Shown piece after piece: positions 33,245 through 42,950 of a DNA stretch of 64,000 bases. Numbering within the stretch: the stretch's first letter is position 1; every line of letters starts with the position of its first letter. Source of the stretch: Lentzea albidocapillata (GTDB taxonomy: Bacteria; Actinomycetota; Actinomycetes; Mycobacteriales; Pseudonocardiaceae); the NCBI RefSeq assembly GCF_000719115.1, contig NZ_JOEA01000020.1, positions 248,001 through 312,000 on the forward strand, written 5' to 3'. The translations under genes were made by a program, and so were the position numbers. The notes under the pieces are model-generated. The model had not been told where the DNA came from, made no database searches, and saw only the letters and a list, made by a program, of their open reading frames with translations.

Positions 33245-34150
33245 GTGCAGCCGCTGCAGCCGATGCGCGTGGACTGGGTGGCGACTCCGCCGCCCGGTGC
33301 GTACCCGCAGCCGTCGCACCGGTCGCAGCGGCCGTCCTACAGCGGCCCGCCGAACTACCCGGTCACGCCGCGCTGGGGCTTCCCGCTGCTCGCGTGGCGC
33401 TGGCCCACGGCCGTGCCCGGCACGGTCGAGCGGCCCGACTCGGTCGACGCCGTGCGCCGACTGGGCCGGACCGCGCAGAACTCGCTGTGGCTGCTCGCCG
33501 CCGTCGCCGTGTGGGGCGCGGGCTCCGAGATCTGGCGCTACGTGCTGGTCGCGCTGAGCCGGTTCGGAGCCCTGTCCTCCGGTGTCGTGAGCACGTCGGA
33601 CGCCATGGTGGTGTCCTCGTCGGCGATCACGATCACCGGCTGCTTCCTGTCGCTGATCCTCACCATGCTGTGGGTGCGGCGGGCGCGGAACGTGGCCGCG
33701 ACGCTCGTGGGCTACGGGCCCTCACGCCCGGACCGGGACGTGCTGATCGGGTTGATCGTGCCCGGCGTCAACCTCGTGGTGCCCGGCTCGGTGCTCGCCG
33801 AACTCGAACACGCCGTGGCCCGCAGGCCTGCCGGCGAACGCCCGACCCCGTCGAAGCTCCTGCGCTGGTGGTGGGGCCTCTGGGCCGGCTCGGGGCTGAT
33901 GGTCGTGATCGTGGTCCTGTGGTCGTTCCGCTCCAGCACCCAGGCCCTCGCGGACGGCGTGCTGCTGCACGCGTTCGCCGACCTGCTGCTCGCCGGTGTC
34001 GCGGTGACGTCGGCACTGGTCGTCCGCCGGATCACCACCCTGCTGCTGCCGGTGGACTCCGCGTCCGTCCGGCTGATGCGCGTGGTGGAGGTCAAGGACG
34101 CCCCCGAGCCGCCACTGCGCTCGGTCCGCGCGTCCGGCTCGCCCCGCTGA
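33245..34150 (+). CDS. DUF4328 domain membrane protein
   Basis: A 301-residue membrane protein with about six TM helices after a Pro/Tyr-rich cytosolic N-terminus. The pattern LWVRRARNVAATLVGYGP, then DVLIGLIVPGVNLVVPGSVLAELEH and KLLRWWWGLWAGSG fits DUF4328, a family frequent in actinobacteria and without known function. GTG 33245 lies 3 bases from the rhodanese stop, so the two are probably translated from one mRNA. Confidence 0.85.
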   Translation: MQPLQPMRVDWVATPPPGAYPQPSHRSQRPSYSGPPNYPVTPRWGFPLLAWRWPTAVPGTVERPDSVDAVRRLGRTAQNSLWLLAAVAVWGAGSEIWRYVLVALSRFGALSSGVVSTSDAMVVSSSAITITGCFLSLILTMLWVRRARNVAATLVGYGPSRPDRDVLIGLIVPGVNLVVPGSVLAELEHAVARRPAGERPTPSKLLRWWWGLWAGSGLMVVIVVLWSFRSSTQALADGVLLHAFADLLLAGVAVTSALVVRRITTLLLPVDSASVRLMRVVEVKDAPEPPLRSVRASGSPR

Positions 34151-34216
34151 TCTGTTCAGGCGACGTTCGCCCTGGTGGACCTTCCGGCGTTCCCCGGTGA
34201 GTGCCAGGTTGGAGGA

Positions 34217-35230
34217 ATGCGGACACTCATCGGGGCTCTGGTGATCGCGCTGCTCACACCAGGCGTCGCCCAGGCACACAACCGGGACTTCGACCTCCAG
34301 GCACACCGCGGCGGCATCGGCCTGACCGTCGAGAGCACGCTCAAGGCGTTCGGCAAGGCGCTCGAACTAGGTGTGACGACCCTGGAACTCGACCTGCAGA
34401 TCACCAGGGACGGCCGCGAGGTCATCACCCACGACCGCAGGACGAACCCGGCGAAGTGCCTCGACACCGCGCCCGCGTTCCCCGGCGATCCCGAGTTCCC
34501 CTACGCTGGCAAGTACGTGAAGGACCTGACGTTCGCCCAGGTGCGGACGCTCGACTGCGGCAGCACGAGGTGGTCGCAGTACCCGGACCAGGAACTCTCG
34601 CCGGGCGCCCGTATGCCCACCCTGGCCGAGCTCTTCGACCTCGCACGCAGGCACCGCGCGTGGGGCATCCGCTTCAACATCGAGACCAAGGTCGAGGCAG
34701 CGGCTCCGCACGAGACCGCGCCACGAGAGCAGTTCGTGCAACGCGCAGTCCGCGAGATCCGCCACTCGGGCTTCATGCGGAACATCACCGTCCAGTCCTT
34801 CGACTGGGGCACCCTGATGCGGTTGCGCGAGGTCGAGCCGCGCATTCCGCTGGTGGCGCTGACGCAGCCGGAGATGCTGCGGCCGGGCTCGCCGTGGACG
34901 GGCGGCCTTGAACTCGCCGACTTCGGTGGCAGCGTGGCTCGGGCAGTGAAGTCCTTCGGTGCCAAGGCTTTGTCGCCCGTGCACGGCAACCCGCAGAACG
35001 GCAAGGTCGGCGACCCCGGCTACGTGCCGTTCACGACCCGCGAGCTCGTGCGGGACGCGCATCGCCACGGCCTCAAGGTGATCCCGTGGACGACCAACGA
35101 CCCCGCCACCATGCACAAGCTGATCGACGACGGCGTCGACGGCATCATCACCGACTACCCGGACAGGCTGCGCGAGGTCATGCAGGAGCGCGGGTTCAAG
35201 CTCCCGCGCAAGTATCACCGGTTCGGCTGA
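34217..35230 (+). CDS. secreted glycerophosphodiester phosphodiesterase
   Basis: A 337-residue exported GDPD-family enzyme hydrolysing glycerophosphodiesters to glycerol-3-phosphate and alcohol. ATG 34217 follows GGAGGA. The signal peptide ends near AQA (about residue 19). LQAHRGGIGLTVESTLKAFGKALELG contains the first catalytic His and VTTLELDLQITRDGREVITHD holds the metal-binding Glu and Asp and the second His. HGLKVIPWTTNDPATMHKLIDDGVDGIITDYPD is the C-terminal family block. Confidence 0.93.
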   Translation: MRTLIGALVIALLTPGVAQAHNRDFDLQAHRGGIGLTVESTLKAFGKALELGVTTLELDLQITRDGREVITHDRRTNPAKCLDTAPAFPGDPEFPYAGKYVKDLTFAQVRTLDCGSTRWSQYPDQELSPGARMPTLAELFDLARRHRAWGIRFNIETKVEAAAPHETAPREQFVQRAVREIRHSGFMRNITVQSFDWGTLMRLREVEPRIPLVALTQPEMLRPGSPWTGGLELADFGGSVARAVKSFGAKALSPVHGNPQNGKVGDPGYVPFTTRELVRDAHRHGLKVIPWTTNDPATMHKLIDDGVDGIITDYPDRLREVMQERGFKLPRKYHRFG

Positions 35231-35270
35231 TTGCTGTAACTCCCGGTCGTTCCGGTCCGAAGTTCCTGAC

Positions 35271-38180
35271 ATGGCGCAGGACATGGGACACGCGAACGAT
35301 CTGCTGAAGGCGATCCAGGAGTTCGCTGAGCGCTACCTGCCAGCCTGGCTGGTCACCCCGCTCATCGCCGTTGGGCTGTTGCTGCTTCTGTTCAAGTACT
35401 TCGGTGCGGGCCAGGCCATCGGGCGCGGCTGGCGCTGGCTGACCACTCGCACGGACAAGCGGCGAGCTTCGCGGCGAGCGCGGTTCGCTGACCACGTCGA
35501 AAGTCAGATGCGGAGACTCGGAGAGAAGGAGGAATGGCGCGACACCAGGTACGCCGAACTGGAGGCGGAACTGGAGATCACCGGTCGACGTCGGCGATTC
35601 CGCCGCACCTCGCTGAACTCGTTGCGTCGCGTGCCGTCGTTGTCGAAGGCGCTGGAGGAGTGCGAAGACCGCATCGTGCTGCTCGAAGGCGAGCCTGGTG
35701 CGGGCAAGAGCGTGGCGATGCGGCATCTCGCGCAACGCATGGCAACCAGGGCGATGCGCAGGCCCAGCGAGACCTCAGTCATTCCGGTCTACGTGAACCT
35801 GAAGACTTTCCGGTGCGACACCAGACCGAATTCGGCAGACGTTCGAGCCTTCGTGATGTCCTCAGCCAACGCCGTGCGCGACCGCGATGTCGAACGCTTC
35901 CTGGACGACGAGTTCGATCGTGGGCTGAGCGAGGGGACGTGGCTCTTCCTCTTCGACTCGTTCGACGAGATCCCGGACATCCTCAGCGCCACCGAGGCGA
36001 ACGACGTGATCGTGGACTACGCGGATGCCGTGCACGCCTTCCTGCACGGAATGAACAAGTGCCGCGGCATCGTGGCGAGCCGTGAGTTCCGCGGTCCCGG
36101 CCGCGCGGAATGGCCGACGTTCCGGGTCGTTCCGTTGTCGGAGAAGCGGAAGAAGCTGCTGGTCGAGAAGTCCGAGTTGCCTCCGGACACCGAGGATCTG
36201 CTGCTCGGCGAGCTGCCCACGGCGGAAAGCGGCGTGCAGCAGATGTCCGGAAATCCGCTGTTCCTCGGCCTGCTATGCGAGCACATGCGGGAGGGTAGCG
36301 GTTTCCCGACCAACGTCCACGCGGTGCTGGAGACCTACATCGACCACCGGCTCGATCGCGACGTCGAGCGTCTGCGCGGTCACTTCGGCGTCACCGGTGC
36401 AGATGTGCGCGCCGTGGCGGAGGAGTTCGCCTTCCTGATCGCGGACCAGCAGTCGCTGGGGCTGGAGGTGCCGAAAACGCAGGCGGCGACCATGCTCGCC
36501 GCCGCGACGGGCCGGCCTGCGGACGAACTCGCCCGCGCTCTGGATGCGTTGGTATACACGAAGATCGCGCGGATCGGCGACGACGACAGCGTGACCTTCT
36601 CCCATCGGCGGTTGCAGGAGTACTTCGCCACCTGCGTGGTGATCCGCGAGCCGGACCGGGTGCCCGTGCTCACCCTGCTCACCAGCGGGCAGTGGCGAGA
36701 GACCGCCGTGACGATCCTCCAGACGCAGCAACCACAACAGGCGGAACGGTTGCTGACAGCGGCGCTTTCCCTGCTGCCCGGCGACATCCCGGATACCACT
36801 GAGCTCGGCTTCGCGTGGCCATCTGGGCTGCTGTACTTGCTCAACATCCTCGCGGAAGGCAGCTCACCCGCGTTGCTGAAGACGCACCCGGAGGTTCCGT
36901 CGCGCGTGGGCGCGCTGCTGGCCGAAGCGTGGGAGAACGGGCGGCACTTCGACCGGAAGTGGGTGCTGGAGGTCTGTTCCGTCGCCACGGAGGAGGAGTG
37001 CCAGGAGTTGCTCGACGCTGGATTCGCGAGCCAGAGCGAGTGGTTGCGTCAGGAGTCGTTCGCGCAGTTGCGGCGAGTGCCGCAGTTGGCGGAGCCACTG
37101 CACTTCCAGGTTCGCCGGATGTTGCTGGACCTGAGTGTCGGTGGACGGCTGCGTCGCGACCGGTTGTCGGTGCGGGCACAGCTGAAGCGCACCCCTGACC
37201 CTGCCGTCTTCGAACGCGCTATGCGGTTGTTGCTGGCAGGACCGCTGCTGTACGCGGCCCTGGTGGTGCCCGCTATCTGGACTCTGATCTGGCTCACCGA
37301 AGCCAGGTGGGTGGTGGGCGTTCTCTTTACGGTTCTCGCGGTTGTCTACTTCTTCGTGGTCAGATTTCTCTACGCCCATTCCTCCACCAGTGGTGCCCGC
37401 ATGCGGGCAATTGTTCCATGGCTGGAACCCGACGAGGCCAGTTCGGTTTTCGCGACGGCCGTTCTGTTGGCGTCTGTAGTGCCGTTCGGCATGTTCCTTG
37501 GTAGCTGGTTTTCTGGTTTAGGTTCGTTCTTGGGTGGATGCGTCGTTGCCCTTCTCGTCTTTCTTGGTCCCGCTGCCCTGCTTTCCTCGGCGCGGGGACG
37601 TGGTGGGCCTCCGCGAGTGCCGTCGTTCGAGGTGCCGAGCTTGGGATTCTCCGACATTTTCGTCGGCAGCGGGATCAAGTTGCGTCGGTGGAAACATGCG
37701 ATAATAACTGGGTTGCCTCTGGTTTTTGTGGTGGCCTTTGTTCTGGGTGATGTCTACTGGGCGCTGATGGCTGTTGGAATCGCGTTGGCGGTCGTTGTTT
37801 TGCTTGTGATAATAGTGGCCGCCATCCTGATGACAGCTAGAGCGGGGGACCAGTTGCAGTTGCTGGTTGACCTTCCGAGAATGGTTCGCACGGAGCGGCC
37901 TTCACTGGCACAGTTGCGGGCAGGCTTGGCCAAGGCGTACGACGCGAACGTTGCTTGCGCGCTCTTCGTTGCGATGCACCAAAAGGACGAGGCCTGGCCC
38001 GTCGACGTGGTTGCTTGTCTGCACCGGGTGGCCGCCGCGATGGAAAAGCGCGACTTCTCCTCGCCTGACCTGCCTGACCACGCCGATCGCCGGGCTTGGG
38101 TGCATAGTCCAGACGTGCTCGACCAGCTCAGCATCTTCCTTGTAGGTCAGCGCGCGAAGGCACTGCTTACCCCGCGCTGA
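35271..38180 (+). CDS. membrane-anchored NACHT-type STAND NTPase
   Basis: A 969-residue protein. A TM helix (about 26-42) is followed by a basic segment and a NACHT-like NTPase with Walker A GEPGAGKS (140-147) and Walker B WLFLFDSFDE (224-233). The helical region contains MSGNPLFLGLLCEHM and HRRLQEYFATCVVIREPDRV, typical of the NACHT winged-helix end. The last third (about 640 onward) contains several TM helices and a soluble C-terminal domain. bNACHT proteins can act in anti-phage defence; the membrane bundle would then be the effector. The 3' third (37,300-37,850) is lower in GC with rarer codons than its surroundings, a hint of transfer or fast evolution. No partner gene is adjacent. Confidence 0.85.
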   Translation: MAQDMGHANDLLKAIQEFAERYLPAWLVTPLIAVGLLLLLFKYFGAGQAIGRGWRWLTTRTDKRRASRRARFADHVESQMRRLGEKEEWRDTRYAELEAELEITGRRRRFRRTSLNSLRRVPSLSKALEECEDRIVLLEGEPGAGKSVAMRHLAQRMATRAMRRPSETSVIPVYVNLKTFRCDTRPNSADVRAFVMSSANAVRDRDVERFLDDEFDRGLSEGTWLFLFDSFDEIPDILSATEANDVIVDYADAVHAFLHGMNKCRGIVASREFRGPGRAEWPTFRVVPLSEKRKKLLVEKSELPPDTEDLLLGELPTAESGVQQMSGNPLFLGLLCEHMREGSGFPTNVHAVLETYIDHRLDRDVERLRGHFGVTGADVRAVAEEFAFLIADQQSLGLEVPKTQAATMLAAATGRPADELARALDALVYTKIARIGDDDSVTFSHRRLQEYFATCVVIREPDRVPVLTLLTSGQWRETAVTILQTQQPQQAERLLTAALSLLPGDIPDTTELGFAWPSGLLYLLNILAEGSSPALLKTHPEVPSRVGALLAEAWENGRHFDRKWVLEVCSVATEEECQELLDAGFASQSEWLRQESFAQLRRVPQLAEPLHFQVRRMLLDLSVGGRLRRDRLSVRAQLKRTPDPAVFERAMRLLLAGPLLYAALVVPAIWTLIWLTEARWVVGVLFTVLAVVYFFVVRFLYAHSSTSGARMRAIVPWLEPDEASSVFATAVLLASVVPFGMFLGSWFSGLGSFLGGCVVALLVFLGPAALLSSARGRGGPPRVPSFEVPSLGFSDIFVGSGIKLRRWKHAIITGLPLVFVVAFVLGDVYWALMAVGIALAVVVLLVIIVAAILMTARAGDQLQLLVDLPRMVRTERPSLAQLRAGLAKAYDANVACALFVAMHQKDEAWPVDVVACLHRVAAAMEKRDFSSPDLPDHADRRAWVHSPDVLDQLSIFLVGQRAKALLTPR

Positions 38181-39351
38181 GCGGCAGCGAGTGCAGGCCG
38201 CGGATCACGAACTCCGCGCGCCGGTTGGGCTCCTCGGCCAGCACCGCGCCGGGCAGCTTGCGGTGCAACGAGGACAGCGCCGCCTCCACCTCGATGCGGG
38301 CGAGCGGCGCGCCCAGGCAGTAGTGGATGCCCATGCCGAAGCCGAGGTGCTGGTTCTTCTCGCGGCCGATGTCGAGGACGTCCGGGTTCTCGAAGACCAG
38401 CGGGTCGCGGGCGGCGGCGCCGAGCAGCGCGGCGATCTTCTCGCCGGGTTCGACGACGTGGCCGGCGATCTCCACGCGTTCGGTGGCGGTGCGTTCGAAG
38501 AGCTGCAGCGGCGAGTCGTAGCGGATGAGTTCCTCTACGGCCGTGGGCATCAACTCGGGGGAGAGGCGTTCCCACTGCGAACGGTGCCGCATCAGGGCGT
38601 AGACGCCGTTGCCGATGACGTTGACCGTGGCTTCGTGGCCCGCCATCAGCAGGAGCACTGCGGTGGCGACGAGTTCGTCCTCGGTCAGTCTCGCGCCGTC
38701 GGTGTCGGTGACGGCGACCAGGTCGGACACGAGGTCGTTGCCGGGGGAGACGCGGCGCAACGCGATCAGTTCGCGCAGGTAGGCGACGAACTCGGTGGAC
38801 GCGCGTTCGGCCAAGGCCTGCTGCTCCGCGGGCAGGCCGTACTCGTACATCTTCACGATGGCGTTCGACCACGGCTGGAGTAGGTAGCGGTCCTGCTGGG
38901 GCACGCCGAGCAGTTCGGCGATCACCTCGACCGGCAGCGGCGCGGCGACGTGGGCGAGCAGGTCGCCCTGGCCCTGGTCCTTGATCTTGGCGACGAGTTC
39001 GTCGACGAGCTTGTCGGCCAGGTCGGCGACCCACGGGCGCAGGCGCTCCACGTGGCCGCGGCCGAACGCGGCGGCGACCAGGCGGCGCAGGCGGGTGTGC
39101 GCGGGCGGCTCGTTCTCCAGCATCGAGTTGCGGTGCAGCAGGTTGAAGGCCATGAACTGCTCGACCGGCTTCACGTCCGACCAGATCCGGCCGACCGAGC
39201 GGTGCCGCAGGACCGCCGAACAGGCGGCGTGCGAGACGGCGACGGCGATGCCCATCTGCTCGTGGTGATGCACCTCACCGGCTTCGCGCAGGGCTGCGAA
39301 GGCCGGGTAGGGGTCGGCGATGAACGCGGGATCACGCTGGTCGAACGTCAC
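38167..39351 (-). CDS. cytochrome P450
   Basis: A full-length bacterial P450 (394 residues from GTG 39351; a TTG at 39411 would add 20). It has the heme loop FGMGIHYCLGAPLARIE, I-helix LLLMAGHEATVNV, ExxR in AVEELIRYDSPLQ and ENEPPAHTRLRRLV of the C-helix. N-terminal DQRDPAFIADPYPAFAALRE is where family members usually start, hence the choice. No ferredoxin or reductase gene is adjacent, so electrons must come from elsewhere. Substrate unknown. The 3' end overlaps the NACHT gene by 14 bp. Confidence 0.93.
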   Translation of the reverse strand: MTFDQRDPAFIADPYPAFAALREAGEVHHHEQMGIAVAVSHAACSAVLRHRSVGRIWSDVKPVEQFMAFNLLHRNSMLENEPPAHTRLRRLVAAAFGRGHVERLRPWVADLADKLVDELVAKIKDQGQGDLLAHVAAPLPVEVIAELLGVPQQDRYLLQPWSNAIVKMYEYGLPAEQQALAERASTEFVAYLRELIALRRVSPGNDLVSDLVAVTDTDGARLTEDELVATAVLLLMAGHEATVNVIGNGVYALMRHRSQWERLSPELMPTAVEELIRYDSPLQLFERTATERVEIAGHVVEPGEKIAALLGAAARDPLVFENPDVLDIGREKNQHLGFGMGIHYCLGAPLARIEVEAALSSLHRKLPGAVLAEEPNRRAEFVIRGLHSLPLSAG

Positions 39352-39440
39352 AAGGCGGGACGGTAGGTCGCGATCCGCGTTTCGTCCACGCCGATTTGAT
39401 TGATGACTCAAATTGTTGCCAAGGAACTATCGTTCGGGGT

Positions 39441-40181
39441 GTGCAGCAGCCTGCGATCGTCGCGCACCGCGGCGCGTCCACAGACCGTCCCGAGCACACC
39501 ATCGGCGCCTACGAGCTCGCGCTCAAAGAGGGTGCAGACGGCCTTGAATGCGACATCCGGCTGTCGAAGGACGGCGAGCTCGTGTGTGTGCACGACCGCA
39601 CGCTCGCCCGCACGTCGAACGGGCGTGGCACGGTCAGCGCGCTCACGCTCGAAGAGCTGAAGACGTTCGACTACGGCAGCTGGCACCGCCACGGCCAGCC
39701 GGCCGGGCTGCTGGTGCTCGACGAGCTGCTGGAGCTGGTCCAGGGCACGAACGTGCAGCTCTTCGTCGAGACCAAGCACCCGGTCCGGTACCGCAACGAG
39801 ATCGAACGCAAGCTCGCCGAGGCGCTGAAGAGGCATGGCCTCACCAGCCAGATCGTCATGATGTCGTTCTCGCCGACGGCGGTGAAGGCGTTCCGCGACC
39901 AGGCGCCGGACATCCGCACGGTGCTGCTCCTCGACCGCCTGGGCCGGTACCGCAGCGGTGCGCTGCCGTCGTTCGCCGACTACACCGGGCCGGGCGTGCA
40001 CCTGCTCCGCAACGATCCCGGTTACGTCGATCGGGCGCGGCGCGCGGGCCACGAGACCTACGTGTGGACCGTGGACGGAGCCGAGGACGTCGCGCTGTGC
40101 CGTGACCTGGGGGTCCGCTACCTCGCGACCAATGCCCCGGCGAACACCCGCCGCCTGCTGACGGCTAATTTGGCCACCTAG
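39441..40181 (+). CDS. glycerophosphodiester phosphodiesterase, cytosolic
   Basis: A 246-residue GDPD enzyme without a signal peptide. IVAHRGASTDRPEHTIGAYELALKEG and LECDIRLSKDGELVCVHDRTL give the catalytic His pair and metal-binding Glu/Asp. FVETKHP and TVDGAEDVALCRDLGVRYLATNAP complete the TIM-barrel family pattern. GTG 39441 is the chosen start; it is divergent from the P450. It complements the secreted GDPD at 34217. Confidence 0.93.
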   Translation: MQQPAIVAHRGASTDRPEHTIGAYELALKEGADGLECDIRLSKDGELVCVHDRTLARTSNGRGTVSALTLEELKTFDYGSWHRHGQPAGLLVLDELLELVQGTNVQLFVETKHPVRYRNEIERKLAEALKRHGLTSQIVMMSFSPTAVKAFRDQAPDIRTVLLLDRLGRYRSGALPSFADYTGPGVHLLRNDPGYVDRARRAGHETYVWTVDGAEDVALCRDLGVRYLATNAPANTRRLLTANLAT

Positions 40182-40208
40182 ACAAGCCTGAGCACGAGGA
40201 GGGCCAAG

Positions 40209-41144
40209 GTGGCCAAGCGGACCGCGGTCAAGGACGCACCGAAGGACGGCATCAACCCGAAGCAGCCCTGCCCGTGCGGCTCCGGCAAGCGCTACAAGGC
40301 CTGCCACGGCGCGCCCGGCGGCGCGACGGACGTGATCGTGTCCCGGCCGTTCGAGGGCCTGGCCGCCGAGTGCGAGCTGATCGCCCTGCGCGAGTTCGTG
40401 CCGTCCGCGATCGTGAAGCTGCCGGTCAAGGACGGGCGCGAGGTCACGCTCGCCACCGTGCTGCCGATGGCCGCCGCCGGTCTGATCCGCGGCGACGACG
40501 TGCCGTTCGTGGGTCTGCAGGTGCAGACGCGGTCCGGCGACATCAGCCGCGACCTGGCGCGGGCGCTGCAGTGGGCACAGCAGGCGAAGACCGGTGACGT
40601 GCTGCCGGTCGTGGGCCCGGACGCCGGCGAGAACCCCGCCCGGCTGCAGGACCTGCTCGACACCGACGCCGACATCACCCCCGTGCTGCACACCGACTTC
40701 GTGTGGTGGATGCCCGAGGGCACCGAGCCGACCGGTGAGGTGGCGCTGTCCCTGGAGCGCGCGAACGCCGCGATCCTGCCGACCGAGCGCCTCGACGCGC
40801 CCGGCGTGAAGGCCGCCTACTGGGTCGACGCGGGCGACAAGGCGCACCTGCGCTGGGTCCGTCCGGAGCCCGAGGAGAAGTTGGTGCCCGCGATGGCCAG
40901 GCTGGCCGCCCGCGGTGAGCTCGACCTCGGCGAGGGCTCGCGCTACGCCGGTTCGTTCCGCGCGCACGGCCTGCTCGTGCCGGTCTGGGACCTCGACCGC
41001 GAGATGCACGCCCGCGAGTGGGCCGACCCCGCCGAGGCACTGGGCAAGCGCCTGCTGGAGGCACTCGCCTCCGACGAGCCGCTGTCCGACGCCGAGCGCC
41101 GCGCCCGCGACGGCCTGCGCGGTCGTCAGATCACGCTTCGATGA
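40209..41144 (+). CDS. DUF5926 family protein with SEC-C metal-binding motif
   Basis: A 311-residue cytosolic protein. GTG 40209 has GAGGAGGG upstream. The N-terminal CPCGSGKRYKACHG is a SEC-C zinc motif. The rest is DUF5926 (ECELIALREFVPSAIVKLPV, LGEGSRYAGSFRAHGLLVPVWDLD), a conserved actinobacterial family of unknown function. It starts 27 bp after the GDPD gene. Confidence 0.9.
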   Translation: MAKRTAVKDAPKDGINPKQPCPCGSGKRYKACHGAPGGATDVIVSRPFEGLAAECELIALREFVPSAIVKLPVKDGREVTLATVLPMAAAGLIRGDDVPFVGLQVQTRSGDISRDLARALQWAQQAKTGDVLPVVGPDAGENPARLQDLLDTDADITPVLHTDFVWWMPEGTEPTGEVALSLERANAAILPTERLDAPGVKAAYWVDAGDKAHLRWVRPEPEEKLVPAMARLAARGELDLGEGSRYAGSFRAHGLLVPVWDLDREMHAREWADPAEALGKRLLEALASDEPLSDAERRARDGLRGRQITLR

Positions 41145-41182
41145 CCCTGTCCACAGGGTTGTCCACAAGGAGCTGTGGATAA

Positions 41183-41518
41183 GTGCTGCTGCACATCATC
41201 TCGACGGCCGACTGGGCAGCCGCCCGGTCGGCCGGCTCGATCGCGCCCGCCGGCGAGGACTTCGTGCACTGCTCCGATCGGGGAGTCGTGCACGTGACGG
41301 CCGGCAGGTTCTTCCACGGGCAGAGCGGGCTGTTGCTGCTCGTCATCGACCCGAAGCTGCTCGACGTGCCGGTGCGGTGGGAGGCCGTGGCGGACTCGCC
41401 GTTGTGGTTCCCGCACGTGTACGGCCGGATCCCGGTCGCGGCGGTGGCCGAGGTGCACGAGTTCCCCTGCGAACGGGACGGTTCGTTCGTTCTCCCGGAA
41501 GCCGTTGCCGTTCTGTGA
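41183..41518 (+). CDS. DUF952 domain protein
   Basis: A 111-residue single-domain protein with the DUF952 pattern: LLHIISTADWAAARSAG, then EDFVHCSDRGVVHVTAGRFF, LLLLVIDPKLL and FPHVYGRIPVAAV. The family is related to glutathione/ADP-ribosyl-type folds, but its function is not established. GTG 41183 lies 38 bp after the DUF5926 gene. Confidence 0.9.
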   Translation: MLLHIISTADWAAARSAGSIAPAGEDFVHCSDRGVVHVTAGRFFHGQSGLLLLVIDPKLLDVPVRWEAVADSPLWFPHVYGRIPVAAVAEVHEFPCERDGSFVLPEAVAVL

Positions 41519-41596
41519 TTTAGTTGGGCAACCGTTTGGCGCGCCCGGGCGTGGACCCCTCGAAGCCAGTCTGCTGCTTCGGGGAGGGGGCGTGCC

Positions 41597-42130
41597 GTGA
41601 CGGCGGTGCTGCAGCTGGAGTCAGCCGCCGAACGCGGCGGAGGAAGAGCGGAAGCCGTGGGGGACTTCGCGGAGTTCGTGCGCGTGTCGATGCCCGGACT
41701 TCTGCGTTATGGGCATGCGCTCACCGGAAACCCGCACGACTCGGCCGACCTGGTGCAGTCTGTGCTGGAGAAGGTCGGGTCCCGCTGGGCCGCCGTGCAG
41801 AGCAAGGGCGACGACCCGCTCGCTTACGTCCGCCGGGCGATGGCCAACACACACATCAGCATCTGGCGTCGGCGTCGGCGGGAAAACCTCGTGGCGGACA
41901 TCCCCGACCGTGGCGCCGTGGCACCCGAGCTGAGCAGGCTCGAAAACGAACCGCTCTGGCAGGCACTGCGCTCGTTGCCGCCACGGCAGCGAGCGGTGGT
42001 CGTGCTGCGCTACTACGAGAACCTCTCCGAGGCCGAGATCGCACACGCGCTCGGAATCTCGTGCGGCACGGTGAAGAGTCAGAGCAGCAAGGCGATGGCG
42101 AGTCTCCGGACACGCCTGGGAAAGGACTGA
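41597..42130 (+). CDS. SigE-family RNA polymerase sigma factor
   Basis: A 177-residue ECF sigma factor from GTG 41597, preceded by a GGGGAGGGGG-type ribosome site. Region 2: FAEFVRVSMPGLLRYGHAL, DSADLVQSVLEKVGSRW, YVRRAMANTHISIWRRRR. Region 4: LPPRQRAVVVLRYYENLSEAEIA, ISCGTVKSQSSKAMASL. It is followed 3 bp later by its probable anti-sigma gene, repeating the layout at 31556-32844. Confidence 0.93.
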   Translation: MTAVLQLESAAERGGGRAEAVGDFAEFVRVSMPGLLRYGHALTGNPHDSADLVQSVLEKVGSRWAAVQSKGDDPLAYVRRAMANTHISIWRRRRRENLVADIPDRGAVAPELSRLENEPLWQALRSLPPRQRAVVVLRYYENLSEAEIAHALGISCGTVKSQSSKAMASLRTRLGKD

Positions 42131-42133
42131 CCG

Positions 42134-42937
42134 GTGGGCGATCTGGACGATGATCTGCGCAGGCTCTTCAGCGACGATCGGCTGGTCGTCCACGTGCCGC
42201 CGGACGTGACCGACTCGGTGGTCCGTGGAGCGCGGCGCCGACGCCGGCGACGCACTGCCGTCGCCAGCGTGTTCGGAGTGGTGGCCCTGGCCGGCGTGGG
42301 CCTCGGCCTGGCCGAGATCCGCCTGCGGAATCCCGGCGACTTGGCCGGTCCGCTGCTGCCGACCGCCTCGTCCGGCACCCCGACGTCCCCGCCTCCGATC
42401 TCGGTCAGCACGTTCACCTCGATCGCGACCGTCACCGTCGACCCGCCGCCGAACTCCAACGGCGGCAACCCCAGCCCCAACCTGGGAACCACGGGCAAGA
42501 AGACTACGAACCCGCCCCCGCCGGCCACGCCGGAGGCGCAGGCGGGCCGCTACGGATCGCTCGCGCTGGGAATGTCAGAGGCGAACGCCCTGAAGACCGG
42601 ATCGCTGGTCGAGCCGAGCACTCCCGCTGACGAGGAGAACCGCTGCACGGCATACGCCACGCAGTCGGTGCCGGACTCCAACGCCGTGATCGTCTCACCG
42701 GTCAAGGGCATCGTGCGGATCACGCTCGCGGCCTACGCCAAGACGCCTAAGAACGTCGGCGCCGGTTCGACGGTCGACGCTGTGAAGACCGCGTACCCGA
42801 ATGCCACGCAAAGTGGTTCCGCCGTGGTCGTGGCGATGGCCGCGACACCCAAATGGTCGTACATCTTCGAGAGCGACGGCGCAAAGGTGACGACGGTCCA
42901 GATGCGCCTTTCCGACAACGACTGTTCAACCGTCTGA
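42134..42937 (+). CDS. membrane protein, probable anti-sigma factor with secreted paralog domain
   Basis: A 267-residue protein: cytosolic N-terminus (DLDDDLRRLFSDDRLVVHVPPD), Arg-rich stop-transfer, one TM helix (about 41-60), a Pro/Ser/Thr-rich linker and a C-terminal extracytoplasmic domain of about 125 residues. That domain (YGSLALGMSEANALKTG, VRITLAAYAKTPKNVGAGSTVDAVKTAYPNA) is clearly paralogous to the lipoprotein at 43110 and the decayed copy at 43826. Position after the sigma gene suggests it restrains it. Confidence 0.8.
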   Translation: MGDLDDDLRRLFSDDRLVVHVPPDVTDSVVRGARRRRRRRTAVASVFGVVALAGVGLGLAEIRLRNPGDLAGPLLPTASSGTPTSPPPISVSTFTSIATVTVDPPPNSNGGNPSPNLGTTGKKTTNPPPPATPEAQAGRYGSLALGMSEANALKTGSLVEPSTPADEENRCTAYATQSVPDSNAVIVSPVKGIVRITLAAYAKTPKNVGAGSTVDAVKTAYPNATQSGSAVVVAMAATPKWSYIFESDGAKVTTVQMRLSDNDCSTV

Positions 42938-42950
42938 CCGAGCCTTGCCG

